Of a stretch of 64,000 bases of DNA, positions 12,236-26,235 are shown one piece after another. The notes under the pieces are model-generated. The model was not told where the DNA came from, did no database searches, and was given only the letters and a program-made list of their open reading frames with translations. Position numbers and translations under genes: made by a program. Each line of letters opens with the position of its first letter. Position 1 is the first letter of the stretch. The stretch is from contig JAGQDJ010000110.1 of NCBI GenBank assembly GCA_022885665.1, forward strand, positions 62,001 to 126,000, in the 5' to 3' direction. The DNA is from Triops longicaudatus (taxonomy: Eukaryota; Arthropoda; Branchiopoda; Notostraca; Triopsidae).

Positions 12236-14695
12236 TCCTTAGACTTCCATTTCACTATTTAAAGTGAATCACAACGAGCTTATCAGGTCAACATTTTTTC
12301 TTTCTTTTTGAAAGTATCGGCGTATGTGAATGTCTTATCATGCCGCTCTCTTACAAGGGCCTTTTGTGTGTGCGTGTGTGTATAAGTCGTAAGGATATGG
12401 AGCCTTTATTCGGTTTATTCCCAAAGCCGCAGCGCTAACTTTTGATAAGCCTTAACGCAGCACCTTTTAAATGCCTAAATTACCTTGTCGGTATTACAAT
12501 AGGAGCTTAGCATACACAAGAGAAGGCACCATTACTTTTCTCTAAGGCTCTAAATGACACACCGGCAACTATACAGCCGCTCCACTTTGGCTTTCAGACC
12601 CGGCATTTACAGCAAAGTTTTATTGAGACGTCCTAATCGTATTGTAATTATTGCTGTGTCGCTAATAGATAAAGCTATCTTTACCATAGACAGAGTGAAT
12701 GCATGCGAAATAAAACGGAAACACCGTGACAAACATGGTGCTCACGCTAAGCAGGTTAACAAGTTTTCTGTATTCCAAATTATTACCAACAAATAAACAA
12801 AAATTCAGAGTAATTTTGGTAAAATAGCAACTCAAAAAGCTTAACTCAAAGAGAAACGCAACTTAACGAATCTTCTCGAATCCTCTCAAGAAAAGGCCAA
12901 ATCAAGGTGGGTTTGTAGATTATATAAAGTACACAATGAAAAGAAAAATTTGGCACTTACGAATGTGTACCTTTTGTCCTCACTACAACTGTATAGTCTA
13001 GTTTTCCCCAAAAAGGAAACACAACCTGCTATGTGGGCTTTTCTGACTTTCGACGATGTTGTGATGTTTTCTTTTGTGTGAGAAATGAAGGATGCTGTGA
13101 AAGAGAGACGACCACGGCTGTCTTTTTAGCCCCCAAAACTTTACTGGAATTCTTTGCTGTCGTTTTTGTAAAGTTGACTGGGGCTGTCTCTCGTTCGCCC
13201 CTCTGCCGGTTACTCTACATTTAGGGCTATTCACGAGCTTTTCATGGGCCCATTCATGTCCTGAATAGAACCTCAATGTGTAGCCTATTAGGTTGCCTTT
13301 CGGGTTCCTGGCCCCTCACCCCCCGAAAAACGCCAAACAACTTTGCCTTTAGCACAATACCAAATAAATCCCAATTCAGTGCAACTCGTAGCACTCAACT
13401 GCAATGTTTCTCAAACCTTTTATGCAAAACAGGGGCTCCTTTCCTACTGCCCTGGAAAAACAGGAAACAAGAGCCAGCAAAAGCTTGCAATTAGCGGCCA
13501 CAGAATGCGACGAACACTTACAGATGCGTTTTATAGGAGTCAAATGAAACTAAAACTCAGTTTGTGACAGTCCAACGCGCTTCTTCCATCCAGTTGTCCC
13601 TTCAAATTTCACCCAAAGGACCTCGCAACACCTAACCTAACCGCTACCGTGGCAAAACTAGACGCTTCTTAAATGAAAATGGTGAACGGGTGAATCGATG
13701 GATAATCATGCGGCTAAGAACATTATCTTCTAGTTCGATGCTTAGCTTGATTGCAGCCAGCACCAGCTATACGCTATTTCGCTCCCAAGTTTCCATAACC
13801 TGATTGTGCACAATTTCAATCTCTGGGGCGCCCGAGCTGCCTGCTTTCTTTCCATTTGTTGCAAGAGGACTTCAAGTGTGAACAAGGTATTTTACGCCAT
13901 AACGCTTCCTCTCTTTTCCTAGTCGATGGCACTTCAAGTATACAACGTCCCCTATTTTCCTTTTTCTGCACCTGTTTTTTACTCCAATTCAGAATATTTA
14001 CCCTCGCCCTCCCCTTCACAACCTTCTCTCTTAGTCCTACAATGAAAAGGACACAAAGACCATTTAACTGGTAAGTTTTACGAGAAAGAAACAAGCATTT
14101 TTTTCTAGGAGATACTTAAGAAAAGAAAATGTCAGGAGGATATACGAAAAAGATCCGTTTAAGGAAATAATGTAGTCTAAACAATTTCGGATAATACTAT
14201 GGGAAGATTGAGTGCACAACATGGCAGTAGCTAAGTAATAAAAGAAAACTTTTTAACAGTTCTTATCTCGCATGGGGGCCAGCCTAAACGGGCTTTTTAA
14301 ATACAATATTAAAAAAAATCGTAAATATGATGTTCAATTTCCTTGGAAAATGACTTGGCTCATCTGAAAGACTCAGCTCAAGGTTTTCCAAATTTTGGTG
14401 AATTAAAAAATTGCAAACTAAATGGATGCAAGCATTTATGAGGATAACTTTCGACCTAAAATTCACAGAAGTCGGATGGGCATTTTTGGGATTGCCGTGC
14501 TCGTGAAACAGGAGAAGAAAGAATTCGATTGCAGTCACACAAATTTAGCTCTGTCGAACTTCCAAACTTGCTACATAAAACTTATTCCAGTGTAACGTGG
14601 TGACATCGAGAAACTTTAAAATTCCAGCTTGAGAGATATTGTAACTGTGTCAGCTTAGCGATAGTAGATTCACAAATCGACGCAAAATTTTACCA
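12236..14695. other. Intergenic, nothing recognised
   Basis: Only short open frames without family resemblance are present, plus a GT-rich microsatellite-like run near 12367-12382. I see no gene on either strand. Confidence 0.55.
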
Positions 14696-15558
14696 CAGTG
14701 GAACTCCGATTCTGTCAACCGGTCAGGACTGGAGGGAGTTGACAAGTTGGATAGCTGACCAAATCAGATACAGCATAGGTGTTTCCTGCAACATGAATAC
14801 TTAAGAACGTTACAATACGGAATAATAATAAAAAATGCGTTTTTAACGTTACTTAAACCCTGCGAGACTTACAGAAAATCTCATCAATCTATAAGTAAAA
14901 CATTGCCGTTGACAAACCCTTTTTGTTGCTGTTGAGACGGTTGACAATCGTGAATTTTCGTACGTAAGTAGCATACTTACGTTTTCGATTCGTATTATTT
15001 TCGTTTAAACAGAAACGCGATATGGCTACGGATTACGCTTATTGTAGGTCTATTAAAAGATGTATGTTCATCTCTGCAAACGTTCATTCAGGTACGTCTA
15101 AAATATGTCTTTGCTTGGTACGTCTAAAAGTATGTGATTTTTTTTAATGTACTATATTTTCTTTTACATATTTTAATAGGTAATGTGAATTACATCTAAT
15201 TATAAGTAATTTTGAGAATTAAATCGTCTTATTACGCTACATATAACATATCTAATTACGTTACTTGTACATACATAGAAACAGCATATAACAGATGCTT
15301 ATGTAATACATTATAACGAGCTATAGCGAAACAATAGACATGTGTAACGGACGTTCTTTCATCGTTTCTTCACAATTAGTAGACGTCACTTATGTGTCTT
15401 CATTATTTTTTCTTGGCCTAATAACCATTCATTTTTTGTCTTTATGACACAAAACTAACCTCTTACAAAATACTTTTCAAATCAACCGTCTAGTGTACGT
15501 ATATTTTAGTTCGTGCGCTACTGGGGTAATTGTGATTGAGAAAATCGGAGTTGTACTG
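14696..15558. mobile_element. Non-autonomous Tigger/pogo-like element, 863 bp
   Basis: The left end reads CAGTGGAACTCCGATTCTGT and the reverse-complemented right end reads CAGTACAACTCCGATTTTCT, so the termini are inverted repeats of at least 25 bp. The interior is AT-rich without an open frame long enough for a transposase. The same terminal motif occurs at 33714-33774 and 61597-61996. Flanking TA duplications are not intact here, which suggests an old insertion. Superfamily is inferred from the CAGTnGAACTCC ends. Confidence 0.6.
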
Positions 15559-16970
15559 TTGCAGTAGTTTTGCGCACTACACATTTTCGGCTGAATTCGC
15601 AAAATCAACCACACGCAACTATCAAAATATGCTCTTTATTCAAATTAAAAATCAGATAGTGTGATCATTCTTTTCTTATTATTTTTACTTTTGTTGTTTT
15701 TGAAAGTGACATTTTTAATTTCTGACTTTTTGTTATTTTATTATTTATTCTATATACCAACCAAAAGCGCTTAACTTCACCGCGGCCTTTAGGGAAGTGT
15801 AGGGAAATATCGCAGAAACACTGCTTACGTTAGAAAGAGACATCTAACTGAATGCTGGTCAACGTTACGCTTACGTTAACTGAACAAAGTACATCTGAAC
15901 TTTGCGCTTTTTTATGTTTATAACTGCAGCTTGATATAATTTCTACTTTTGCACCTATAAGATGAATATACAAAGTTTAAGTACCCTATGGTAAATTATT
16001 TACAAAAGGAATAGACCCTAAGTTAATTTCAATCAGTAAATAAACTAATCGGAATGTAAAACCGGTTCTGACCAGTATCCCGGTTCTAAACTCAAGTGTA
16101 AGATCTTGGGGACCATCAAGTTGTATCTGGCTCCTTGGAAGGGTCGTATGAATCAATGCAGTTGACAATCTCCATATTATTCCTAGGTGGTTGTGGTCGC
16201 GCAGCCATGCTATAGGGCGACAAGGGTGATGATTGTTGTGGTTGTCCTAAGCAAAAGTTTGAACGTAAGAAAGAGAAGAGCCGAGCCGAGGGAGCCGGGG
16301 TGGTGAGTTTATATTGTTCGATATTGTGATTTGGTGGTGGTTGCAGTGGGAGCCACAGCAACAAAGTCTGTATAGTCGTGTGTCTCATTTCCGGGCGGGA
16401 CCGCGCGGGACGGGCCCTGGGCGCTCGCTCAACTCTGATAGTCGCCCTATCAAAGGCTTATCGGGGGCCCAGCCAGAAGAAAAGACGCTTTCAATGGCTC
16501 AGATCAGGGCCATTCTTCTCGCGATTAAAAAAATAACACTCACAGCTCCCCCTGTCTCTTCTTTCTTTCTCTCTTCCAAACCGCGCTCGTTCTTGGCATA
16601 AGTCAGTTAAAGTCTTCTTTCCTAGTTATAAAGCTCTACGGCTCCAGCTATTATACTACTATAAGACCTCCTCTCACTTTTCATTCATGAGATACGTGGA
16701 AATTTAAAAGACTTAAATACAACCACGCCAAGTCCTCCCAATCCTTCATAAACAACCTTCTAACAGGAAAACCTTCACATGTTCAATCATGATAACTACT
16801 GAACGTCCGTCGTATTTTTTCTACGCAAGATGCCGACATTAAGAAGCGCTTTTAATAAGAAGTCGTACTTTAGTCATACGCCATTTTACTCCACAAATAA
16901 AATTTTCCATTAATGAAATGTGTTCTAATTAAACTACCAAGGTCAACGGCTCCGAAAGTATGAAAGTCTT
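15559..16970. other. Intergenic, nothing firm recognised
   Basis: A GC- and CpG-rich patch at about 16380-16470 stands out from AT-rich surroundings. A 90-codon minus frame at 16116-16388 is Pro/Gln-rich, with no domain and no supporting splice partner. I do not call a gene. Confidence 0.5.
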
Positions 16971-19900
16971 TCACGCCAACGTAGCCATTACTTTTGTAGG
17001 CACACTTAAAGGCTTTTTAGTTCTGGAAGCTCGGAATGTCTCAAATCTATGAGGACAAAAAAAAAAGAAGAAAATTTGGTAAGCTGTTTTGATACAAAGG
17101 AAGAATAGACAACATACATTCTCGCATATTCATGGCGCTCCGCGTCTGATACCGACGGTTGCGTTTCCGTTACAGCTTTCAATAACGTCGCTTGGTCAAC
17201 GAGGAAATTCAAAGTCTGGCTTAGGCCTCCATCTAGAAAGTAGAAACCCCCCCGAAAAGACACATTAATAACAAGCATATCTGATAAGCACTCAAAGCGC
17301 CAAGATAGCGGGCAGGTCGAAAGAAACCATGCTTGAACAGGGCCACGATTGTTCAAGCTTCGGCTCTCGGGTAAATCTAATAGGTCATTGTACATGAGAA
17401 AGACGCAAAAAAGTAAAGCGGCAAAAGTCAAAATCACAATCCCGCTGCGGCTTTTGTATGCGGATTGGGGATAGCTAGATACACACAGACAGTAATCTGT
17501 CAGAGGCGTTATCACACCGACACCTGGCAAATGCGCCCGACATGGATAAATAGCAGGTTTCCCCACCCTATGCCCCACTTGTACGCATGTGACGTGTTAA
17601 GGAAGCCAAAACGCTGGGGGAATAACGTATACTTTTTTCCTTGAATCCCTAATCCAACTCGCACTCCAGCTCCACCCCTTCAATTTCTCGACTTTACACC
17701 CAACAGCTAGAACCCCTCCCGAGTACAATGCAGCAAACCAACATTACACGTACCCCTCCCCTTCTTAGTATTTAAAGGCAGTCATCCTGAACAATCACGT
17801 GCTGGGGGTCAAATCGGGCCTAATAACAGTTATTGGAACACAGGGTAGCTTTATACCTTTCGCCCGTGCGTCGTTAATAGCTAGTAACTGAGCGGTGTAC
17901 AACAAGCCTTGCAGATCGGCTCCCGAATAATGCTCCGTGAGGGAGGCAATCTCATCAAGCCGCACTTCGGACGACAAACGTGTTTTCTGGCTTAATAGCT
18001 GCAGGATTTCAAGCCTGTCACCCTACAACAAACGGTCGATAAATATACCTTTTCTTACCGTTCCTTTTAGATCTTCTTTTTTAAAATAAATAAATAAAAA
18101 AATAGGGTAAGGAAATAGCCTAAAAGTAAAATCTTTATCTACAACGACTGTCAACAATCAAAGTTTCATCGCTTGTGTTACGCTTATTGCGGTACGAATG
18201 CGATTTCAGGTGCGATAGGATTTCATTAAAAAATGGGAAAATTACTTCATGTTTACAGTACGTGCAGTTGTAGCTTAAAAAAAATTGCCGCAATCTCACT
18301 CAGCTCAAATAAAAGTCAAGTGTTTGATAAAGCTAAGAATACCATTATTAGAAAAGTTACAAAGGCCGCGAAGGAATTAACGGCTAAACTAATTACGTAG
18401 TCAGGTAATGGGCAATGCAAGAGGACATCAAAGCGGCCAGGTCTTAGAAGGGCTGGATCAATCAAATCTGGGCGCGACGTAGCTGCAAGGACCCAGAGGC
18501 CTTTATTAGGTCCTTGTACTCCGTCTAGTTCCGTCAACAATTGGTTGACCACTCGGTCGGTAACGCCTGTGCTATCATGGCCTCGTCTGAAAAGCAATCA
18601 GAAACCCAACAAAACCAAATGAAACAAAAATACAGCAACTACACATATTCTTGGCAAAGGCTTACAAAAATTTCATCAATATTCGTATAGTAAAAAAAGA
18701 GACCTAAAAAAGGAAATAGACAAAGTGTCTAGTTTGATCTGCTAGGTTATCAGATACACCAGTCACAGTCACACAGAACTCCGTGTGGTCCCTCGTCGTG
18801 TCCTGGCGCTCAGCAGGACACGTGTGCAGTCCCATTTGAAAAGTAACAAGAATTGTGGCTATTGTAACATGCACTCTGTTTAGTCTATTTTCTTTCGCAG
18901 GGTCAGGACAAACCGCAGTAGCATACAACAGTGCTCCACAAAAGCAATCGAATAATTGCCTTTTACAGATACAATATATGCCATTATACGTTCAAAATGG
19001 GTTGCTTGAATTTGTGAGCGACATAAATGCAGTTACCTTGGAGCAAGACTTTCAAATTCGTCAAAGAAGAGAATGCAGGGATTGGCAGCTCGAGCACTAA
19101 AAAATAGGAAAATAACAATAAATATTAGAAACAGGTTGAAAATGCTCAAGTACGATGAACTACGTACCGTTGGAAAGTTTGTCGAACGGCTTCCTCGCTC
19201 GCACCAATGTACTTGGACAGCAATTCGGGACCTTTCACGCTAATGAAACTAGTACCACACTCGGAAGCTACAGCACTAGCTAAAAGGGTTTTGCCCGTCC
19301 CGGGAGGACCGTACAATAATATGCCGGATTTCAGTTTGATTGGTAAGGACTCAAACAACTCTGGGAACTGAAAGCCCGTTAGTCCTTGTTAATAACAAGT
19401 TTTATTTTAAAGTCGCCTATTCTTACTTGTGTCGGCCACTGGAATGCTGTAATTAATGATTTTTTCGCGTGAGACAATCCACCAATGTCACTCCATGATT
19501 TCTGGTCTTGTGAAGCAGGTTTCAAGGTCACGCCCATCAATGCGAACGGTAGGAAGCCATCTAAGGCTTTGTCCAAATGACGTTCTCTCAGCACAAAGCG
19601 CCCCTCCGGTTCCCCAACTGCAAAGTTTTAAATACGCAACGATCGTACTACGTTCTTTTTCCAGGTACTTTGTTATACTTGAAGAAGCCTTGACGAATTG
19701 TAGAGCACGTTCAACTAAATTGTGCAAGTCGGAGACCGTACAACCTTCCGTTTTTCGTAGAACGAAGTCCCAATTGGCTACGTCGCTTTTAACGTCCTTT
19801 TCTTCAATGAAAGCTTGCAACATTTCTAAACGCGCTGACTAGTTTTTTTTAAACAAAAACAAATAAAGGACAGATTTAGAGAATGAGTTTTCGAATTTTT

Positions 19901-22506
19901 CATGCCACCCACTTTATCTGGCGATGGTATCGCTAATTCGTGCATTATAAAATGCTGTCCTTCATCGCGGTATAGTTTCGTATTGAGTAACTTCGGCGAA
20001 GTGCACACGGCCAAAATGACAACTTGATTGATTAAAGGAAGCTTGCGAACAAGTTCTAAAATCAGGTCGGCGATCCTGGCACAAGGAGTATATGTTCATT
20101 AACATTCAAGCAACTTTCCTAGCACTACTTGGAGGAATAAATTGCCTCATTTCCCGTGTCGCCTTCTGTGATGGACGGGCAAAGTAGTTCTAAGTCATCC
20201 AACACTAACAAAAAAGGCTGTCGTTCTAAGCCTTGACTAAAAATCTGCGCCCATTCTTGCCGCAAAGACTCTGGCTTCTTTCCTAGAAAATGCGAGATCA
20301 AGACGAAAAGTTCGACGGAAAATAAGAAATAACCCACCAACTATAGCTGTACAACTGATGTAGGTATACTGCACGAAATGTGGCGGCCCAGCAAGCCTTT
20401 GGCACAAAGTTTCAACCAGACTCGTTTTTCCTGAGCCTTTCTGACCTGCATACGTAATGATAATATACTTAATCACAAACCGTATTTGTATCATTTATAC
20501 CTGTTATAAGAACATTGCCGTGCCTGCACCCACTCACAGCTCGCAGTAGCAGATCGCAATCTAGCGCTAAAGCATTAACTAGAGTCCGCTGTCCATCCGT
20601 CAGAAGTTTATCAAATCCACTATCGAGTGACAAATGAAATATGATAAATGCTAGCTGAGTTGAATTTATAAAATTATCTAATTTACCTTAACTTTTTTGG
20701 TAGCGGTTCGCATTCAAGCGCTTCTTTGGTAGGAAGTTGTACACGGACATGGTCAGGAAGATCTTTAAGGTCAACAAAGGGCTTCACTGCAATGGAAACA
20801 CTGGATAATTGGCTGGGACTCAATAACGCACACTCTACGTCTGGAAAAAGTGATACAGCATAGCTACGCAACGGGTTGGTCTCAAAGTCCTTGCTACGAA
20901 CAGTTATGTGCTGGTTGTTGTTTAACAGCAATGGGAAGTCATCACTAGTGGTCGTTGTCACCCAGCTTCTGAATTCGTTGTCTACAGGCTTACTTTCTTT
21001 TACCTACACAAAACAAATACGCGGTGAGTATCTCAATTAGCTTAGCAGGCTTCTTACCGTGTTTTCTAGGGGATATAAAACGATTTTTCTAAGTTCTGTG
21101 ATTGGAGTGCAATCTTCGAAGCGGATCTCAACTCGTTCACCAATTTGCAGATGAAGTTGTCTTCTAACTGAATCGGTTAGCAAAACGACATGGTCAGGGA
21201 ATCCAACTCCGTTAAATTCTTTTACATTAAGGGCCGGGAAAGAATCCAAAACTAGAATGTGGACCACACATTGATAGCTGGCATCAACATTTTTGCCAAC
21301 CAACTTGGCAAGAGCATGGTAATCTTCGCCCGGCTTGATATCAGGAACGAATGATTCTAAGCATGAACGGGTTACAACTGCCATATATGGCTGAATATCA
21401 CAGGAATATCGCTTTAGCAGTAGATCTGCTATATGATCACATATTTTGGGCGTCACTGGGTGGACCCGCAGTTTTAACGGCTGACAACTCTGAAACAAGC
21501 GTGAAGGAGAAAACGGAGACATGCTAGCTTTCACTGACGCATTCAATTTCGAGGTTTCACGCTGACTTTCTTCTAATAAGGGGCTCGAATGATTCTGATC
21601 GGGATGAAAATACTGCTTAAATTGACTCCATATAGAAAGTGTAGATGCGTTTTCCAGATTATTTGGCTCTGATTTGCTTTCACTTAAAACTGATCGTCCA
21701 GAGGTACCGCCTGGAGAAAGTGATGATGCGTTTTCAGTCTTTCTTGAAACTGGGGCAACAATCAGCTCACTCAAGGAGGCTAGTAAGCCGAAGTTACATT
21801 GTGGTATCAACGAATCTAAGAAAGAAGTTGTCATAATAGCAAAACTTGGCGTAATTTTCGAGAATTTTACCGATTATGATGTCAACATGAGTATTAGAGT
21901 TGATCCACACAGGAATCTTCGCACCCGGCCACACAACCTGTATCTGATTGAGCAAGCTACTTTGTACTAAGCCAGCGTTCAGCTCCTGTTACGAATATTC
22001 ACCAAAAAATGTCAAGCTCCTTCCTATTTTAATTAATTTGTCGCATACCAGAATGTCCCAGTCACTAGAAGATAAGGGCCGAACATGAGCTGTTTCTAGT
22101 ATTATCGGACATTTTCCTGTATCGTACAGCACATTTATGTCTTCATTTTCTTTTAGTCCATTTAGCTCAGCAAAATGTCTAGATATTTCTATGGTTTTAT
22201 CGTCAGATGTGTCCGGCCCATAGGACCATTGCTTTGGTTGCGGAACACAGGTGACGAAAACAGGTAAGGATTCTGGATTCTGTGTACATAATAGCCGAAC
22301 CTGTTCCAGAACCAACATTATTTTCCGTTACAAATATGGAGGGGGGAAAATGGTAGATAATTACCAAAATTTTGCTCGCTGAGAACACGAAATTCTTTTA
22401 TACTTACCACATGATTTCCAGAAATATGACCAGCAAAGTTTGACGGAACAGTCGCAAAGCAATTTTTGTTATTTACAAATCTTATTTTATACACTGCAAA
22501 GCTCAT
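16971..22506 (-). CDS. PEX1: Peroxisome biogenesis factor 1, AAA+ ATPase (PEX1)
   Basis: Seventeen exons (minus): 22408-22506, 22049-22300, 21871-21985, 21058-21815, 20687-21003, 20501-20619, 20338-20445, 20129-20282, 19913-20075, 19679-19838, 19427-19617, 19168-19367, 19037-19096, 18397-18586, 17857-18022, 17118-17232, 16971-17046. Together they give 3243 nt, or 1080 residues (human about 1283). PEX1 pairs with PEX6 to pull ubiquitinated PEX5 from the peroxisomal membrane. The first ATPase domain has Walker A GQKGSGKTSL (about residue 554) and Walker B LLVLDDLELL. The second has GPPGTGKTLLA (about 830), ILFFDEFESL and the helix TSRPDLIDPALLRPGRFD. The C-terminus ends KVMATLA, close to the vertebrate ending. 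The start is ATG at 22504-22506, just before the N-terminal domain (AVYKIRFVNNKNCF). Introns range from 55 bp to over 600 bp. Confidence 0.96.
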
Positions 22507-22833
22507 CGTGTATTCCTGTTTTCTAGCCAAATTGAGTTACCCAAAAACAAGCACATGTCTTGCTTTGAACACCAAAATAAACGTTAGCGCGCTCTGGGGG
22601 CGTGTTTGTTACAATGGCACGAAATTTGAATAAGAAACCATGACTTTTCAGTGTTGTATTTATAATCACTTTACATAAAGAACGAACCAAATCTGTACAA
22701 TAATTAAGCAGTGAAATGTAATAAATAAAATAGTGATGAAACGTGGAATGAGATTGTGAGTAAAGGCAGCGCGAAGTATTAATAAATTAACAAACTATAC
22801 ATCGCCGTTTATGTAGGGTTTCTCTGTCTTGCT
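22507..22833. other. Spacer between two minus-strand genes
   Basis: This spacer of 327 bp should hold the PEX1 promoter (right side of that gene) and the 3' UTR of the neighbouring membrane-protein gene's opposite flank. No TATA box or other clear motif is seen. Confidence 0.4.
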
Positions 22834-23924
22834 TCAAAGATCATTGTGACTCTGTTCTATATGGTCCAAAAAACTACGTTTGCAAGTCGAGTATATTAAC
22901 TCACAGTCCTCCTCTGCAAGGCCCTTGTTTGCGGCGTCAAAATACTTTGCGAAGAACTTTGCGGACGTGGGCTCGAGCTGCTTGAGAGCTTCCGGGTTCA
23001 TTTTGCTATACAAAATACAATTATGTAACATCGAACAGTGGCAGAAGCGTACGTGTTGGCTTCGTTAGGAATGAGCGAATCGACAAAAGTGCAGGAGAAA
23101 GCGTAAGCAGTAGAACGCGATTCAGAGTACGACATGCGTAACATTGTAGCGGAAACTGTAAACTACTCCACCTTCCGACATCTTAGCGACGGAGAAAATT
23201 TGACTAGTGCACAAAAAGCTGTAGTGCGTAACGGCGTAGAAAAGGTGAAAAGGCCGAGACTGTTCCAGAAACTCATGATATTTGAGGTTAATCTGCCTTT
23301 ACCTGAAAATCATGGTAATTTTATAGGCAGCGGGTCCAACAATGTCTTCAGCACCGGGGACATGAGCTTCGCAAATCGCTCGTTTTTGGCAGTCTGCAGT
23401 GGCAACATGAAATTTGCGGAAAGTTTCATCCAACATAGCTAAGAGTTCCATAAAGGTATACTCCCGCTCTTCTTCTTCATCAACTACCAAAGAGTTTTCA
23501 TTTATTTAATTTCTTTCTAATTAAAAAAGAAAACGACCTTTTAAAAAAAATTAACCTTACCAACAAACCTGCGTTTGCGATAGCCACCATGACCATAGGA
23601 GTTGCCGTAACCTTTAAAGTCACTGTGAAGAGCAGCTGAGACAGCGATCCACAGCAATGAACCCAGCAAAATAAGTCCCACTATTGCGCCTACGGATGCA
23701 ATCAGAGTTGTCGAATTGTAAACGTACAAGAATCTCGCGTTTTCACTGAAACTAGTGTCTTCTGACCCAGTCGTGTAATATTCCACCAAATTACTAAGAG
23801 CTTCCATGTCTGCTTGGTATCTAGTTACAAACCAAGGTGTCGTTAAATGTTTCTGATGACAACTGAAAATTTTAAATTTACCTTTACAATAAAATATGTC
23901 CAATGTGTAGTGGGAGGTTGTTGT
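22834..23924 (-). CDS. DM4/DM12-like single-pass membrane protein, paralog A (5' end incomplete)
   Basis: Exons (minus): 23882-23924 (tentative), 23561-23809, 23303-23483 and 22834-23005, joined in consistent phase. The order is ectodomain, motif ENARFLYVYN, a membrane span (TLIASVGAIVGLILLGSLLW), a Gly/Tyr-rich linker, a dibasic RKRR, an acidic run, then a cysteine domain with DCQKRAICEA and CELIYSTC. The C-x5-C pair and the closing C-x6-C match the general pattern of the arthropod DM4/DM12 family, whose function is not established. The plus gene at 26236 has the same order and related exons, so the two are divergent paralogs. The first exon with start codon and signal peptide is not found and may lie anywhere up to about 26 kb. 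Confidence 0.7.
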
Positions 23925-26235
23925 CTACAAGAACACGAAAGCTCAAATGATATTGTTAAGAAGTCGGCCGAGCATAAGTACCCTCTCATGCTCAGGTGAA
24001 CACGTACAGGTTGCGACAACATACAGTAAGGCATTTTGATCTTTATGGGTAGACTTCTTCACTTGAAAGACTCCATGCAAGGTACTTCATGCTATAGCTA
24101 TAAAGGTTTTGCCATAACACCACCACTATTTCAACCACGAGACAAATTTCCGAAAGATGAGCTCTGGCCGTGCAACTCGATCCTCTTTCATTGGCTTATT
24201 ACAGTTCATGAAACTCACTTTTAACTCTGAACAAGGCAAAAACGCTGTTAATCGTGTATCGGTTACAAGCAAATTCCACAAGGTGAAATGAACGAAAACA
24301 TGGCACACCTACAGTTAAGGCCTTTCGGAGGACACTTTTACCCTTCGCAAATAGAATGCGAAGAGGTAGTTTCGACCCTTTCTTGGAGTAAATAGGCCTA
24401 TTTCAGTCACCTAGGTATCAAAATTTCATAGAAGTTCTAGTACGAAAGCATGTTACAAGTAAACTTCTCATTTGAATTTTAGGTAGTGAAACATCAGCAA
24501 AGCTTGCAGGCAATGTCTTGATTACCCTTTTCGTCGGCTTTGTTATGCCTCTTCAAATTCTAACGGCCTACTGTCGCTGAAAGCTGTTCCTGGGGCAATA
24601 CCTCTCACGAGATTTGCCAGCATCAACAATGAAGAGGGCAATGGCATCGATAAACTAATCTGAAAAGCAGCGAACTTAAAGCAATTTGCAATATGTTTCA
24701 AGAAGGGACAAAATTACTATGATTTGTTCTCTCGAGCTAGTGCCTAGTAGCTTACTTCGAATCGCTTTCTGTGTGAAGATTATCCGGATGAAGTTTTTAG
24801 CGTTTGGCCCTATTTCCGCCCTTGACTGCATTGATGTTTCGGAAGTATTCTTAACTGAGGTGGTAATTGACTCCGATATGTGAGTTTACATGGGTCCCGT
24901 TACGACTAATGCATGGACGTTCTGTTCAAGTGAACACATATGTGTCTTACCAACAACGTGCTATGGATCCTTTGGCATCCACAATCCATGGCCAAGCAAA
25001 GCCGTACTAGCCAATTTGGTTAAAACTCCAAGTTCCTTCCTAGCAATTATACAACACTGCCTTCCGCTTTGGGTTTGACAGATGTACGAAAGCTTGACGC
25101 CGTTGAACTCAAAGCAAAACCTACCCATAAACTAAGTGATTTACTCTTTCAGAATTGTGTGTTATAGCGTAATGGTATGTGGAAGCTCTTTTCTTGAACA
25201 GGACTCGTATTTAACAGCAAAAGGCTGAACTTAATCCACCAAAAGTGTTGAATTGGGTGATTTAGTAAGCCATGCATGCTCTTTGATATGGCTCATGGAG
25301 ATTTTCAGTGCATCAAACAGGCGTTATGATATGGGCTTCTAATGACGTGTGAAAGTAGCGGGAACAAGACAGAATTACGTACTGAGACACATTTTCACGC
25401 GTCTTTCACGTACGGAACCTTGCTGTGTAAAGGTCATGAAGCGTCCGAAACTCGGCCTGCGTATCTACAGAACGGAGCTTGTGCATCGAAGCTCACGGTA
25501 ACACATTTACCTTTAAAACAATTATCAAATTTTTAATAGTAATAATTCGTGGTTTTAAATCTCAAAACTTGAAGTAGTCAAACTAACTTAACGCATGTAA
25601 AATGGGAAGTTGCTTGCTTTGTGTTTTACATGAGACTTAGAAGAAAACGTTCTACAAGTGAAAACAGCAATGTACGTTATATTACATAAGCGGCGTGTCA
25701 GTTTGCCTAGTTATCGTCACTTGAAATGTGTGCCAATTTAAACACTTCCGTAATTCCACAAATGGACCTGCTCAACAATTAAACCATTCATATAGCTAAG
25801 TGTTATTGCGTTGTGTTGTGTTACAGTAACTGGTATGTGTCGGTTGTGTGATAGTGTACTATGGGAACGTCATGCATGAAACAATAACTCCAGTGAGCAG
25901 CCAGGCCCACAGGATCCAGGTACCTTAGAAATAAAAGCAGAAATCCTCTTGAAGAGCATCGCATTTGGTCTTGGTAGTTCGTAACGTGATCACCGTGTTC
26001 AGTATATAATTCAAACAAATTCTTCTAAGGTGAGTCTAAGTGACTTAAACGAATGTTTCCGTGGTTCTAGGGAAGCTGCAAAGTTTCACTTGTTAGTCTT
26101 CGCTGTGACAAAGCATTTGCCCTGCACTGATCACTTCTACGCGAAATAAACCAATTTTGGGTGAAAACTCATAGATGTAAACGGCTCTTCTCGATTTCTA
26201 CTTCCAACAATCTTATAATGATTTTTGAATTTCAG
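23925..26235. other. Divergent intergenic region between paralogs A and B
   Basis: The region should contain promoters for both divergent genes and the missing first exon of paralog A. A perfect donor (AAG|GTGAGT) at 26030 followed by a polypyrimidine acceptor ending at 26235 suggests an untranslated first exon for paralog B. I see no other coding sequence. Confidence 0.45.

Noticed and set aside
16116..16388. Pro/Gln-rich 90-codon minus frame beside a CpG-rich patch
   Set aside because: Lacks a domain and any second exon; could be promoter DNA.
17006..17578. 190-codon minus frame that looks like a membrane protein
   Set aside because: Its distal part (QATLLKAVTETQPSVSDAER) is a PEX1 exon; the rest is intron read-through. 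The true PEX1 end uses a further splice at 17047-17117 and stops at 16971.
21037..21834. ATG at 21834 as a separate start within PEX1
   Set aside because: A 55-bp intron (21816-21870) joins this exon to upstream PEX1 exons, and alignment continues across the junction.
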